The notes under the pieces are model-generated. The model saw only the letters and a list, made by a program, of their open reading frames with translations, was not told the DNA's origin and searched no databases. This document shows positions 1 to 11,958 of a stretch of 64,000 nt of DNA, piece after piece. How positions within the stretch are numbered: position 1 is the stretch's first letter; each line of letters starts with the position of its first letter. Position numbers and translations under genes: made by a program. Source of the DNA: Sphingobacteriales bacterium (GTDB lineage: Bacteria > Bacteroidota > Bacteroidia > Chitinophagales > UBA2359); assembly GCA_016706405.1 (NCBI GenBank), contig JADJJT010000002.1, positions 1,364,001 to 1,428,000 on the forward strand, in the 5' to 3' direction.

Positions 1-3000
1 ATTACGAAGTTTGTGTTACAGCCGATGCTGCCTGCGATTTGCGCATTACCAATATTAGTTTATCCTATGGTAGCTCTACTACCGGACCAACCAGTATGAG
101 CGTTTTAACCTCTGACGATGGATTTACCAACCCGATTGGCTCGTCTATTGGCTTTGCCACCTTAACCTGCCATAGTATTTCTTTCCCTGTACCAAATCAT
201 TTGGTGCAAAGTGGGCAACAATATTGTGTTCGGGTATATGCTTATAATACTTCTAATATTACAGGTACTTTCCGGATTGATGATGTGGACCTTGATTGGA
301 ACTCGGTTTGCCCACCCAATTACGATGGCGATTTTGGCTGTACCACCTTTACTTTGCCCACAGACGATACCATGTGTGGCAAATCCTATTATTTTACGGC
401 GGCAGTTAGCCCTTTTTCCGATAATTGTTTGGGCGGCTCACCCGAACCCGACCCCTATACCGACCCAATTCAAATAAATATCTCGTGCCCACAGGTACAA
501 GGGGTTATTACCAATATCCTTTGTAATGGGCAAGGTAATGGTAGCATTGATTTGACCGTTACTGGCGGCGTTGGCCCGTATAATTTTACTTGGGCAGGCC
601 CCGAACCCATAGGCAATATTGAAGACCCAACCAATTTAATTGCAGGCACTTATAATGTAACTGTTACCGAAACAGCATCGGGGGCGGGGTGCACAACCAC
701 CGGAACTTATACTATTACGCAGCCTGCTGCTTTAACGGCTTCATTGGTTAGTACTGCCGTTGATACTTGCGGTTTGGGTAATGGTGCTATTATTGTAACC
801 GCTACAGGTGGTACAGAAGAGTACAGTTTTTCGATTGATAATATTGCCTATCAACCAAGTCCGGAGTTTTATAATTTAAATGCCGGAACCTATACTATTT
901 GGGTGGACGATGCCAATGGGTGCGGTCCCATTCAGGTATCCGGAATTAATATTACAGCAACCCCAGTTCCGGATTTAAGTTTATCCGGAGCGGCCCCTGA
1001 AATATGCAACGGCAACGCATTCGATTTAACAACCCTCAATATAGCAGATGCCAACAGTACCTCCGGAACTATTAGTTGGCATAGCGGTACCCCGGCAAAT
1101 GCGGGCAACCAGCTTGCAAGCACAACGGTGTCGCCCACAAGCACTACTACCTATTACGCACTTAAAACTACAACGCCTTACGGATGTACCGATGAATTAG
1201 CTGTTACCTTAACTGTTCACCCCAATCCTACAGCTAATATTACCCCCGACCCTGCCGAAATTTGCCAAGGGGGCACGATTAATTTTAACGGAAATCCATC
1301 GGGTGGCTCGGGAATTTATAATACCCACGTTTGGACGGGTAGCGGAACTGTATTTTTATCAGCTACAAATATCGTAAATCCTGTTTTTACGGCTACGACC
1401 TCCGGAAGTTTTACGCTTACCTACACCGTTACCGACAGCGAGGGCTGCACGGCATCCGACAATATTGCGGTAACGGTAAACGCCGCTCCTACAGCTGCCA
1501 TTACCCCCGACCCTGCCGAAATTTGCCAAGGGGGTACGATTAATTTTAACGGAAACCCATCGGGTGGCTCCGGAATTTATACCACCCACGTTTGGACGGG
1601 TAGCGGAACTGTATTTTTATCAGCTACAAATATCGTAAATCCTGTTTTTACAGCTACGGCCTCCGGAAGTTTTACGCTTACCTACACGGTTACCGACAGC
1701 GAGGGCTGCACGGCATCCGACAATATTACGGTAACGGTAAATGCTGCTCCTACAGCTAATATTACCCCCGACCCTGCCGAAATTTGCCAAGGGGGCACGA
1801 TTAATTTTAACGGAAACCCATCGGGCGGCTCGGGAATTTATACCACCCACGTTTGGACGGGTAGCGGAACTGTATTTTTATCAGCTACAAATATCGTAAA
1901 TCCTGTTTTTACGGCTACGACCTCCGGAAGTTTTACACTTACCTACACGGTTACCGACAGCGAGGGCTGCACGGCATCCGACAATATTACGGTAACGGTA
2001 AACGCCGCTCCTACAGCTAATATTACCCCCGACCCTGCCGAAATTTGCCAAGGGGGTACGATTAATTTTAACGGAAATCCATCGGGCGGCTCCGGAATTT
2101 ATACCACCCACGTTTGGACGGGTAGCGGAACTGTATTTTTATCAGCTACAAATATCGTAAATCCTGTTTTTACGGCTACGACCTCCGGAAGTTTTACGCT
2201 TACCTACACCGTTACCGACAGCGAGGGCTGCACGGCATCCGACAATATTACGGTAACGGTAAATGCCGCTCCTACAGCTAATATTACCCCCGACCCTGCC
2301 GAAATCTGCCAAGGGGGTACGATTAATTTTAACGGAAACCCATCGGGTGGCTCGGGAATTTATACTACCCACGTTTGGACGGGTAGCGGAACTGTATTTT
2401 TATCGGCTACAAATATCGTAAATCCTGTTTTTACGGCTACGGCCTCCGGAAGTTTTACACTTACCTACACGGTTACCGACAGCGAGGGCTGCACGGCATC
2501 CGACAATATTACGGTAACGGTAAATGCTGCTCCTACAGCTAATATTACCCCGACCCTGCCGAAATTTGCCAAGGGGGCACGATTAATTTTAACGGAAACC
2601 CATCGGGCGGCTCGGGAATTTATACCACCCACGTTTGGACGGGTAGCGGAACTGTATTTTTATCAGCTACAAATATCGTAAATCCTGTTTTTACGGCTAC
2701 GACCTCCGGAAGTTTTACACTTACCTACACGGTTACCGACAGCGAGGGCTGCACGGCATCCGACAATATTACGGTAACGGTAAACGCAACAATGAATCCA
2801 AATTTAATAACGCCACCTGTTTTATGCGAAGACGATGCCGTGCTTGACCTTAATTTGTATGACGACAATGCACTACCCGGTGTATGGAGCGGAACAGGTG
2901 TTACTGGCACTACGTTTAACCCTGCTGGCTTGGGTGGGCAAACAATTACCCTAACATACGACCCTGCTGACCCATGTGCAAACAACGGCAATATAAATGT

Positions 3001-6000
3001 AACGATAAACGCTTTGCAAGTACCAATATTATTGGCTCCTGCGGCTTTATGTGCCAATAGTCCTGTACTCGATTTAAGTTTGTATGATGATGATAATTTT
3101 GTAGGTACATGGTCGGGGTAGGGGTTTTCGGGAATAGTTTTGACCCATCAATAGCAGGTACAGGCAATCATGTAATAAGTTTTACCCCCTCCGGATCTTG
3201 CGTGGCCGCGGCAACTATTAATATTGTAGTAAATCCAACTACTACCCCTGTTTTAGGTACCCCGCCTATTTTATGCGATGATGATGCTTTACTTGACCTA
3301 AACTTGTATGACGATGATTTATTTACCGGCGTATGGAGTGGTACTGGAGTTAGCGGTACTAATTTTGACCCTTCGGGCTTGGGTGGGCAAACAATTACCC
3401 TAATTTTTGACCCTGATGGAGATTGCAGCCTGTCGGCAAGTATAGACATAGAAGTAAAAAATAGCTGGACACCGAATGTTGGTCAGCCCGGCCCGTATTG
3501 CGAAGGCGACCCAATAATAGATTTGAACACGTTTGAATTACCCGGATATGACGGAACTTGGACGGGTTTGGGTGTTGTAGGAGCTGATCAGTTCGATCCT
3601 TCTTTGGCTGGTGTGGGCAACCATGCGCTTACCTTCACCGGCAATACACCGCCGCCGGATGTATGTCCTAAAACTGTAACGATTAATGTTGTGGTAAATC
3701 CATCAAGCCAACCTGTTTTAGGGACTCCTGCTCCTGTTTGTGCTACCGATGCACCCATTGACCTGACTGTTTTTGAAGATGCAGCCTTTACCGGCGCATG
3801 GAGTGGTATTGGAGTTAGCGGTACTAATTTTGACCCTTCCGGCTTGGCTGGGCAAACAATTACCCTAACTTTTGACCCTGATGGCGACTGCGGCCTTTCA
3901 GAAAACATTTCCATTTCCGTTATGACGCCTGCTATTCCTAATTTAACACAGCCTAATCCGTTGTGTGTAAGTGATAACCCCCTTGACCTTAACAACTACG
4001 ATGACAATAGCTTGCCCGGCACTTGGAGTGGCATAGGCGTAACAGGTACTAATTTTGACCCAAGTGTTTCCGGTGCAGGTACGTTTACCATTACTTATAC
4101 ACCTTCGGGGGCGTGTACACAAGTTGCCACCTTAGATATAGTTGTAAATCCGGATAATATTCCGGTGCTAACAACCCCACCTCCAATTTGCGCCACAGAT
4201 CCGGCATTTAGTTTAATTCCCTATCAGGATATTAATTATACGGGCACCTGGTCGGGTTTAGGTGTTATGGGCGGTAATACGTTTAGCCCCTCGGCAGTTA
4301 TACCTGGCAATTATGTGCTAACTTTTTCGGCTATTGGGGCTTGTGTAGCTGATGCTACAATTATGGTTACTGTAATTCCGGCAGCCACGCCTGTTTTAAC
4401 AAGTTTTGGCCCTTTGTGTGATAATGATGCGGTAGTTGATTTAACTTTGTATGATGACGATGCTTTTACGGGAACTTGGTCGGGATTAGGCGTAGCAGCT
4501 AACATTTTTGACCCCAGCGTGGCAGGTGCCGGCAATATTACCTTAACATTCACGCCATCGGGCGGCTGTGGTGCACCCGCTTCTATTGATGTTGTTATAA
4601 ATGCTGCCCCTGTGTTGAGCTTAACTACACCGGCGGCATTATGCGCAGGTGCGCTTGCTTTTGACCTTACCCCATTTGCCTCGCCAACCGGGGGTAGCTG
4701 GGCTGGGCCAGGTGTTGCTGGAACTGCCTTTGACCCGGCAAATGGAAATATTGGGGCTAATTGGTTGGTTTATTCCCTAAGCCAAAATGGCTGCACTACT
4801 ACCGACAGTATTAAGGTGGTTGTAAACCCCAATAGCGACCCAATTTTGACCACACCACCGGCGCTTTGTGCAAGCAGCGGCTTAATTGACCTTTCGCCTT
4901 ACGAAGACCCCAATTTTGCCGGCCAATGGTTGGGTAGTGGGGTAGTACTTGGCTCGCAGTTTGACCCTGCCGGCTTTGCCGGGCAAACAGTAACCATTAC
5001 TTTTGACCCCGATGGCAACTGTGGCAATACCGCCGATGTAAACATTACAGTTTATCCGTATGTTTCGATTAATTTAGTTTATGGCATTCAAACTATATCG
5101 GCGTTAAACTGCAATGCCCCATTTGATTTAAATATATGGTTGAGCGATGCCAATGGCAACCCTTTGGCTAATCCGGTATGGTCGGGAGGTGGTTTTGTAG
5201 ATGCATTGGGCTTGTTTACGCCTTCCGGATTAAGCCCCGGAAATTATACTGCTACTTGCCTTGTTACCGACCCAATTAGTGGCTGTTCGGCCTCAATGGA
5301 TTTATATATCCAAATAAACGAAGTATTACCGCTATTGGTTACAGGCACAACTATTTGTGCGAACGACCCGGCTTTTGATTTGTACAGTTTAGTATTGCCC
5401 GGCTCGGCAAACGGCGAATGGTCGGGCTTGGGTGTTAGTAATGGCATTTTTGACCCCGCCTCGGTTAGCGGTCAAACAAGCGTAACGCTTACGTATTCGG
5501 CTATTTGTAATGATGCGTCGCTAATTGATATTTCTATGGGTTGCCCTGCCGATTATGTGCCGGTTTGCGGTTGTGACGGCGTTGATTACTCTAATGCTTG
5601 TATAGCTTATTATTATGGTGGAGTTACGGCCTATATACCTGGCCCGTGTGGATTATACCCTTCAAATACAATAGGAAACTGTGGGCAAAATCCGGAAAAT
5701 ATAACTATTATTATCGAACCGCTATTAAGTGCCGCCACGCAAGCTCCGGCTATAACAAAACTTTGTAATAACGGTAATAATCCAAACCAAATTGATTTAG
5801 ATGATTTAGTTGTTGGAGATATGGGTGGGATGTGGTCAGTAAGTCCGGACGGAACTATTGATGCTGGAAATATTTTTAATGCAACCGGATTATCAACCGG
5901 TATTTACACGTTTACTTATGTTGTTACAGGCAGTTGTAACACCGACCAAACTACGCAAACTATCGAAATTATTGATTGTGATATTAACTGTACCGAAAGC

Positions 6001-9000
6001 GCTGCTATAAACCCGCCAACACCTATTTGTGCTTTAGCGGGCAATACGCTTGACCTAAATACTTTGATAACAGGCACCCCCGGTGGCACCTGGGCTATTT
6101 TACCTGCTGTGCCGATTAACGCCGGCTCAATTATTGACGTTAGTGCTTTAAACGGAAATTATGCAATAACCTACACTGTAACCGGCGCCCCTGGATGCCC
6201 CGATGTAAGCGAAACCGAAACCTTAACTGTTCAGTTGCCACCCGTTGCCGATATAAATCCGCCGACAGATCCACTTTGCCAAGGCGATGTGTTGGATTTA
6301 GACGATTTGTTAGCTGCCGGAACGGGCACAAATGGCGTTTGGAATACCACCGCGCCAGCAGGTACTATAGGAGCAGGTAATATATTTAATTCATCCGGAT
6401 TAGCCGAAGGCAGTTATACCATAACCTATGGTTTATCTGGTTTGGGTGTTTGCCCTGATGATTTGTCGTCTCAAACAATTATGGTAGTAGTGCCAACTGC
6501 AAATGCTGGCATTGATTTAGATGTTTGCGGACTTTCTACCACGCTCAATGCCTTGGGCGATGCGGGTACATGGACAGTTGTGGCTACGCCTTCGGGGACG
6601 GCAACTGCCAATTTTAGCTTCCCTAATGCACTAATTACCAATGTAACTGTTATCGAGCCGGGTGTTTATACCTTTAACTATGCCGGCACTAAAAATAATT
6701 GCACAGCTAACGACCAGGTAAATATTAATTTTGTTGCGCCGCTTAATGTGCAATATACTACAATTTGCGCTGCCGATGAAACCACTTACGACCTTGAAAT
6801 TACTGTTTCGGGCGGTGTGCCCCCTTATAACTTAGTGGGGGCTACTTTTATTGGCACGAACCCTTATGTGGCTAATTTTGCCAGCAATACGCCTTTTAAT
6901 ATTGCGATTGACGATGCTAATGCCGTTTGTCCGGAAATAATAATATCCGGAAATAAAGATTGTAGTTGCCAACCCACTGCAACTGACCCAATTGTAGTCA
7001 ATCCAAATTTAACCTGGTGCGAAAACGAAGCAATTCCCAGTTTTACCATTGCGAATTTGGGCGATACTTATTATTGGTTGGCCAATATTAATGACGATAT
7101 TAGCTTGGCAATAGCCACTGGAAATAGTTTTACACCTCCGGGAATTGGCACTTATTGGGTTGTAGCGCAGTCATCGGGTGGATGCTTGAGCAATGTTGTT
7201 GAAATAACAGCAAACGAGTTGCCTGTGGGCACAATGACGGTAAAATCGCCGTATGTTGTTTGCGAGGGCGATGTGATTGGCGTATTAGTATTGCCCACAA
7301 CTTTTGATGGTAGTATTAGCTGGACAAGTGCCGATGGCTTAGATAATGGCAGCAGCAAGGCCGGATTTTTGCCTGTGCGCTCTTTGCCTGGCATTTACCA
7401 ATATTTTTTAACTGAAACCTACACCGACGGCACCTGCACAAGCGCGCCAACACCTGTTGAATTGATAATTAACGCCAAAGGGAAACCCAATTTGCCCCCT
7501 TTGCCAAATTTATGTGATGATGCCTCGGTGGTAGATTTAACTGATTTTAATGACCCTAATTATGAGGCTGGTACATGGACAGGTAATGGGGTAGGAAATA
7601 ATTTATTTGACCCCAAAACTGCCGGATTAGGTATTTTTTGACCTAATATTTACACCCGCAGGCGCATGTTCAGAGGCTGATACTGCCCAAATTGAAGTGA
7701 TAGATTGTTCGGCTTGCTTTACTGTTACCCAAAAAGCGCAGGGCGCAACAACTATTTGCAGTGGTCAACCTGCCGACTTGCCTTTTTTCGAGGCTTCGGT
7801 AATTATTAGCGACCCATCTAATTTTACTGGCTTAACCTGGTTTGAAGACCCCGCCCTTACTAAACCCGTTTCGGCTGCATTTTGGCAATTTACCGCCCCC
7901 GATAATTGTATTTTACAACAAAAAACCTTATATTTGGGAGCTGCTTGCGCCTTGCTAAGCCAACCAATTTTAGCCGGAGATATTACCGTAGTTATTAACC
8001 CACCGTTTGACAGTAATTTGCTGACGCTAAATACTCCGGCTGATTGCGAAATACCAACAATCAGCACCAATTGCTCTATTTATAAAATTACACCGATTAG
8101 TGTTCCTATCGTCATTAATCCGGGCGATAATGGCAATGCTACATGGAGTGTTACTTTAAACACAACCGCCGGATGTTGGACTGAGTTTGTTGATATTCCG
8201 TATAACTGCCCCAATATTTGTCCCCAGGCTAATTTAGTGCAAACCGCTCCGGCATTAAGCTGCGACGGCGATATTATTAACCTCGAAATAGCTATAACAC
8301 CCGCCAACGCCCTTCTTAACACCGATTATTCGGTTCAATGGTACGAAAACGGAAACCCTATTGCTGGAGCTACTAACCTAACGTACAGCACAACTGCGCA
8401 GGCTCAAACCTGCAACGAAATTACAAATGCGTACAGTGTGGTTATTAAATGCCTAAAAACTACCGACCCCGACATAACCCTCGATGCGGGGCAGGTAATT
8501 ATACCACCTAAATTCGACCAGGCTAATTTAACAATAACAAATGGTTTATGTGGTACTTTGCCAAATATAACCTCCGGATGCAGCACCTACACAATTACCC
8601 CTATAAATGTGCCAACTATAATTAATCCGGGTGAAACTGGCCAAGCAGAATATCAAATTTCCGGAAATTGTTTTCTCGAAACGGTATTCGTTGATTACGC
8701 CTGTCCCGATGTGTTGTGCCCTACTGTTACTACTACTTTATCGGGCAGTATTAAGTTTTGCGATGGGAATGCACCCGCTGATTTCTCTAATTTTGAAGGT
8801 CAGATAATTATTAATGATCCCGACGCCCAAGCGAATGGTTTTGAATGGTTTAAAGATGTAAATTTAACACAAACCGTAAATCCGGATGATTTTGTTTATA
8901 ATGGAAATGGGTGCTCGTTACCCATAGATACGGCTTATATAGCCTTGTTGTGTAAAGATGGCTCAAAAATTAAGGCCGGATGGTTGAGCGTTGTTGTTTA

Positions 9001-10264
9001 TGTAGCACCTGTTAATATTGTGCAGCCTAATCCTTGTGTCCTTGTTGTTGCCAGCGCCTGCCCGCCCGGCAGTGTTGTTGTAGAGTATTTGCAAAGCAAC
9101 GGCACCTGGGCTGCTGCGCCCGAGGCCGGCACTATTACCGCAAACTGGCGCGCTTACCTTCCATTTGCACCCGACAATGACAACGATGGTCAGCCCGATT
9201 GCATAACAACTGGCACCAGCACCATTCCGGAAAATAATTTAACTGTAAATGCTGGCCCCAACCAAACCATTTGCCAAGGACAGTTGGCAGCACTTGTGGC
9301 CACCATATCGGGCGGACAAAACCCCAATTCCGGTACTTGGACAACAAATGACGGAGGTAGTTTTGACGATGCGAATGCAGCCCTTACCAATTTTAATCCG
9401 GATGCTGGCGCAGGCGTTTATACCCTTGTGTTTACCGTTTCAGACGAATGTTACACGGCATCAGATGAGGTTGTAATTACCGTATTGGGCAATACATTAA
9501 CCGTAAACGCTGGCCCCGACCAAACAATTTGCCAAGGCGAGCCTATTAATTTAAGCGCTACCATAACAACAAGTGGTGGCAACGCCACAGGCCAATGGAC
9601 GGCATCGGTAGCGGGCTTATTTGATGATGCTAATAATGTAAACGCTATTTTCACTCCTACAAACTTGGATGCAACAGAAGTTTGGTGCTATTTTACGGCT
9701 AATGACGTTTGTGGCTTGGCAACCGACAGTGTTTTAATTACCATTTTGCCTAATGTGTTTGTTGATGCGGGCTTAGATAAAATCATATTTTTGGGCCAAA
9801 CTGCGCAGTTAGAAGCAACAGGTGCAACAGCGTATTTATGGGAAACCGATCCAAGCTTGTCGTGCTTAAATTGTGCAAACCCTATTGCCAGTCCAACGCA
9901 AACAACTACCTATATTGTTGCCACCCCCGATGCTTGCGGTAACAGCGATACTGTAACGGTTGTGGTAAACGAAAAACCTATTGCCGAAATTCAAATACCC
10001 AGTGCATTTAGTCCCAATAACGATAATATTAACGATGTGTTTAAGCCATTTATTGGCAATGCACCCTTTACAAACTATATATTTGCTGTCTATGACAGAT
10101 GGGGCAACCAATTATTTGAAACAACTGACCCCGCCGATGGCTGGAATGGCACCTATAAATTTAAAGACTTAGAAGTGGGGGTCTATGTTTTTTATGCTAC
10201 TATTTGGTTTGAGGACGAGCCACAAGCGCGAAAATTACAAGGCAACGTTACTTTGGTTAGGTAG
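1..10264 (+). CDS. Giant SprB-like T9SS adhesin, 5'-partial, with three single-base frameshifts
   Basis: The frame is open from base 3, so the N-terminus lies outside the window. Three breaks (C-run 2548-2551, G-run 3115-3118, T-run 7634-7639) split it into pieces that rejoin into one protein of about 3,400 residues when one base is added, added and removed respectively; the restored text continues the repeat consensus each time. Visible modules in order: two SprB-type repeats (about 490-960, with CNGQGNGSI and GGVGPYNFTW), an Ig-like module, six 87-residue tandem units (1227-2791), about a dozen repeats with LC-x(2)-D, DL-x(2)-Y and W-[ST]-G-x-G-V (2792-5470, one more near 7575), a Kazal-like module (5542-5649), further SprB/PKD-like modules, and a type B (gliding-motility-associated) sorting domain from about 9990 with IPSAFSPNNDNINDVF and YDRWGNQLFE. 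By family knowledge it is exported by the type IX system and displayed on or shed from the cell surface; an adhesive role is inferred from SprB similarity only. Whether it is a live gene depends on the frameshifts being sequencing errors. Confidence 0.85.
1227..2791 (+). repeat. Six tandem 261-bp units inside the giant adhesin
   Basis: Units begin at 1227, 1488, 1749, 2010, 2271 and 2532, each starting with cctacagct and encoding 87 residues that begin PTANITPDPAEIC and end VTVNAA. The units differ at only a few bases, mostly silent (for example tcgggaatt versus tccggaatt, tttacgctt versus tttacactt). The last unit is 260 bp because of the C-run deletion at 2548-2551. The near identity over 1.5 kb indicates recent expansion or gene conversion, and the copy number could be collapsed or expanded in assembly. 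Confidence 0.97.
2548..2551 (+). other. Frameshift in C-run (4 C, sister units have 5)
   Basis: All five earlier tandem units read attacccccgacc; this unit reads attaccccgacc. The missing C shifts the frame and leads to a stop near 2681, while the other frame continues the repeat without change to 3121. Confidence 0.95.
3115..3118 (+). other. Frameshift in G-run
   Basis: The frame ends TWSG-stop at 3119-3121. Adding one G to the run gives W-S-G-V-G-V-F-G, which matches the W-[ST]-G-x-G-V signature of the neighbouring repeats and joins the downstream frame. Confidence 0.9.
5542..5649 (+). other. Kazal-like protease-inhibitor module inside the adhesin
   Basis: The frame encodes C-x(4)-PVCGCDGVDYSNAC, then a G-V-T segment and ends GPCG. 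This matches the Kazal core (PVCG-x-DG-x-TY-x-N-x-C ... G-x-C) closely, with six cysteines in about 36 residues. In Kazal inhibitors the residues just before and after the second cysteine contact the target serine protease. Activity here is not shown by the sequence; the module could serve only as a disulfide-rich spacer. Confidence 0.75.
7634..7639 (+). other. Frameshift in T-run (6 T, 5 expected)
   Basis: The frame ends AGLGIF-stop at 7641. Removing one T gives GIFDLIFTPAGACSEAD, which fits the FDP...ITLTFTPSGAC pattern of the other repeats and joins the frame that runs to 10264. Confidence 0.92.
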
Positions 10265-10278
10265 GTTATTAGCTTGAT

Positions 10279-10323
10279 AATACTAATGCCGGATAAAATG
10301 GCGTTGGTATTGCCGAGTTTTTT
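10279..10323 (+). terminator. Probable intrinsic terminator of the giant adhesin
   Basis: The arms aatactaatgcc (10279-10290) and ggcgttggtatt (10300-10311) form a 12-bp stem with two G-U pairs and a 9-base loop. A run of six T follows after six bases (10318-10323). It starts 15 bases after the stop codon. The reverse strand has no T-run, so it serves only the plus-strand gene. Confidence 0.65.
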
Positions 10324-10460
10324 AAATCGCTGATTTTATAGGCAACTATTATTTTTTTAAAATATAAAACATGGCATTTGCTGCAAAATAGGATACAAGC
10401 AAAAAGTAAACAAATTGATTGCGGATTTAAAAAAATAAATCACATTAATTAATATACTAA

Positions 10461-11855
10461 TTAACGCAGCAGACCTAAAGCAAATCCGGGCAGGCCGCTA
10501 AGCGCAACAAGTACTAGTATGCCAATAATTAAGACTAATTTATAGTTAGTATCTAAGGTAAAACCTGCAGCAGTTTGGTTTGTTTCATCTACCGAGTAGT
10601 TATTAAACCAAGCAGCAATTATGGGTTTAAAATAATAAGCCAAACTAATTGCCGAGTTTATTACGGCTACAACAACTAAAACCGGATAAGCCGACAATGC
10701 TTGAGTAAAAACGAAGTATTTACCAAAAAAGCCCGCTAATGGGGGTATTCCGGCCAGCGAAAGCATAGAAATTGCCAAAGCCCATCCGGCCAATGGATGA
10801 GTTCGGCCAATATGGGCAAACACTTTAAAGCCAGTTTGCTTGGTTTCGGATTTCCAATACATATAAATTGCAAAAGCACATATTGTTGCTGTTGCATAAG
10901 CTAATAAATACCACAACAATGCAATATTGCCGTTGTTTGGGTTGGTGGTTAGTAAACCCATCATCAAATATCCGGCATGAGACACACTTGACCATACCAT
11001 CATGCGTTTAAATTGCTTTTGGAAAAGCGCACCAAAATTGCCAATGGTAATGGTTAATCCGGATATAATTGCCAAAACATCGGGCCAAATAGTTGTCTCG
11101 GTACTAAGTGCGCCTAAAAATAAGCGCGCAAAAGCACCGAATGCGCCAATTTTTACTACAGTGGCCATAAAAGTGGTAATAATGGTTGGACTTCCGTGGT
11201 AAACATCGGGCACCCAAAAATGAAAAGGCACTCCACCAACTTTAAACACCAGCGCGCATAAAATTAACAAAACACCTACGTTAAAAAACAAAGGCAGGCC
11301 ACCTTTGGTTACTGCCTGTTCAATGCCCGTCAAATCAAAATGGCCGGTAGCGCCATAAACTAATGTAATGCCCATTAGCATTACGCCAGTGCTAAAAGCA
11401 CCCATTAAAAAGTACTTAAATGCCGCCTCGTTACTTAAAAGATTGTCTTTACGGCTACCTACCAACACATACAACGGGATACTCATAATTTCGATACCTA
11501 AAAACAGCATCACCAAATGCTCGTATGAAAACAAGCACAAAGCACCAGTTAAACTAAATAGCATTAAACCATAATAATCGCCTAAGGTTTCGTTAGCTTG
11601 CTTAAAAGCGTTTCCGGCTAATAATACCACTAAAATTGTTGCAACTATAGCTGTTCCCGAAAAAAGCAGGGAAAAATGGTCAAATGCCATCATGCCAGTA
11701 AAAGCAAATGTTGTGGCAAACCAGTCGGCAATTGTAACGCCCAAAGCACCTAATAAACCTAAAATTAATAGGGGTTGTATTAAGCTGCGTTTTTTAAAAA
11801 GGCCAGCAAATAAGGCTACCAAGGCAAGCGCGAAAACTATTATTAATGACTTCAT
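10461..11855 (-). CDS. nuoN: NADH-quinone oxidoreductase subunit N
   Basis: 464 residues, nearly all hydrophobic, with about 14 predicted membrane segments; normal length for NuoN. It is one of the three antiporter-like subunits (L, M, N) of the membrane arm that pump protons in complex I. The proton-antiporter core is visible as FKVGGVPFHFWVPDVYHGSP and SLAGIPPLAGFFGKYFVF. It is the last gene of the nuo run, about 100 bp after nuoM. ATG start. Very confident. Confidence 0.96.
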   Translation of the reverse strand: MKSLIIVFALALVALFAGLFKKRSLIQPLLILGLLGALGVTIADWFATTFAFTGMMAFDHFSLLFSGTAIVATILVVLLAGNAFKQANETLGDYYGLMLFSLTGALCLFSYEHLVMLFLGIEIMSIPLYVLVGSRKDNLLSNEAAFKYFLMGAFSTGVMLMGITLVYGATGHFDLTGIEQAVTKGGLPLFFNVGVLLILCALVFKVGGVPFHFWVPDVYHGSPTIITTFMATVVKIGAFGAFARLFLGALSTETTIWPDVLAIISGLTITIGNFGALFQKQFKRMMVWSSVSHAGYLMMGLLTTNPNNGNIALLWYLLAYATATICAFAIYMYWKSETKQTGFKVFAHIGRTHPLAGWALAISMLSLAGIPPLAGFFGKYFVFTQALSAYPVLVVVAVINSAISLAYYFKPIIAAWFNNYSVDETNQTAAGFTLDTNYKLVLIIGILVLVALSGLPGFALGLLR

Positions 11856-11958
11856 GAATGAAATGCGTTGTTGTATTATTTTGGCGTTTTATTGAATGAA
11901 ATAGGTTATAAAAGGTTCGTTGTTTGGCTGTATTAATTTTTTCCGGAGGAAATAATAT

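Noticed and set aside
1359..2372. Four regular minus-strand open frames of 76 codons at 261-bp spacing
   Set aside because: They are shadows of the tandem units on the opposite strand.
1227..2791. CRISPR-like array
   Set aside because: The units are 261 bp long, fully coding in one frame and have no spacers.
2792..3121. Separate gene of 109 codons
   Set aside because: It is the continuation of the giant adhesin between two homopolymer frameshifts.
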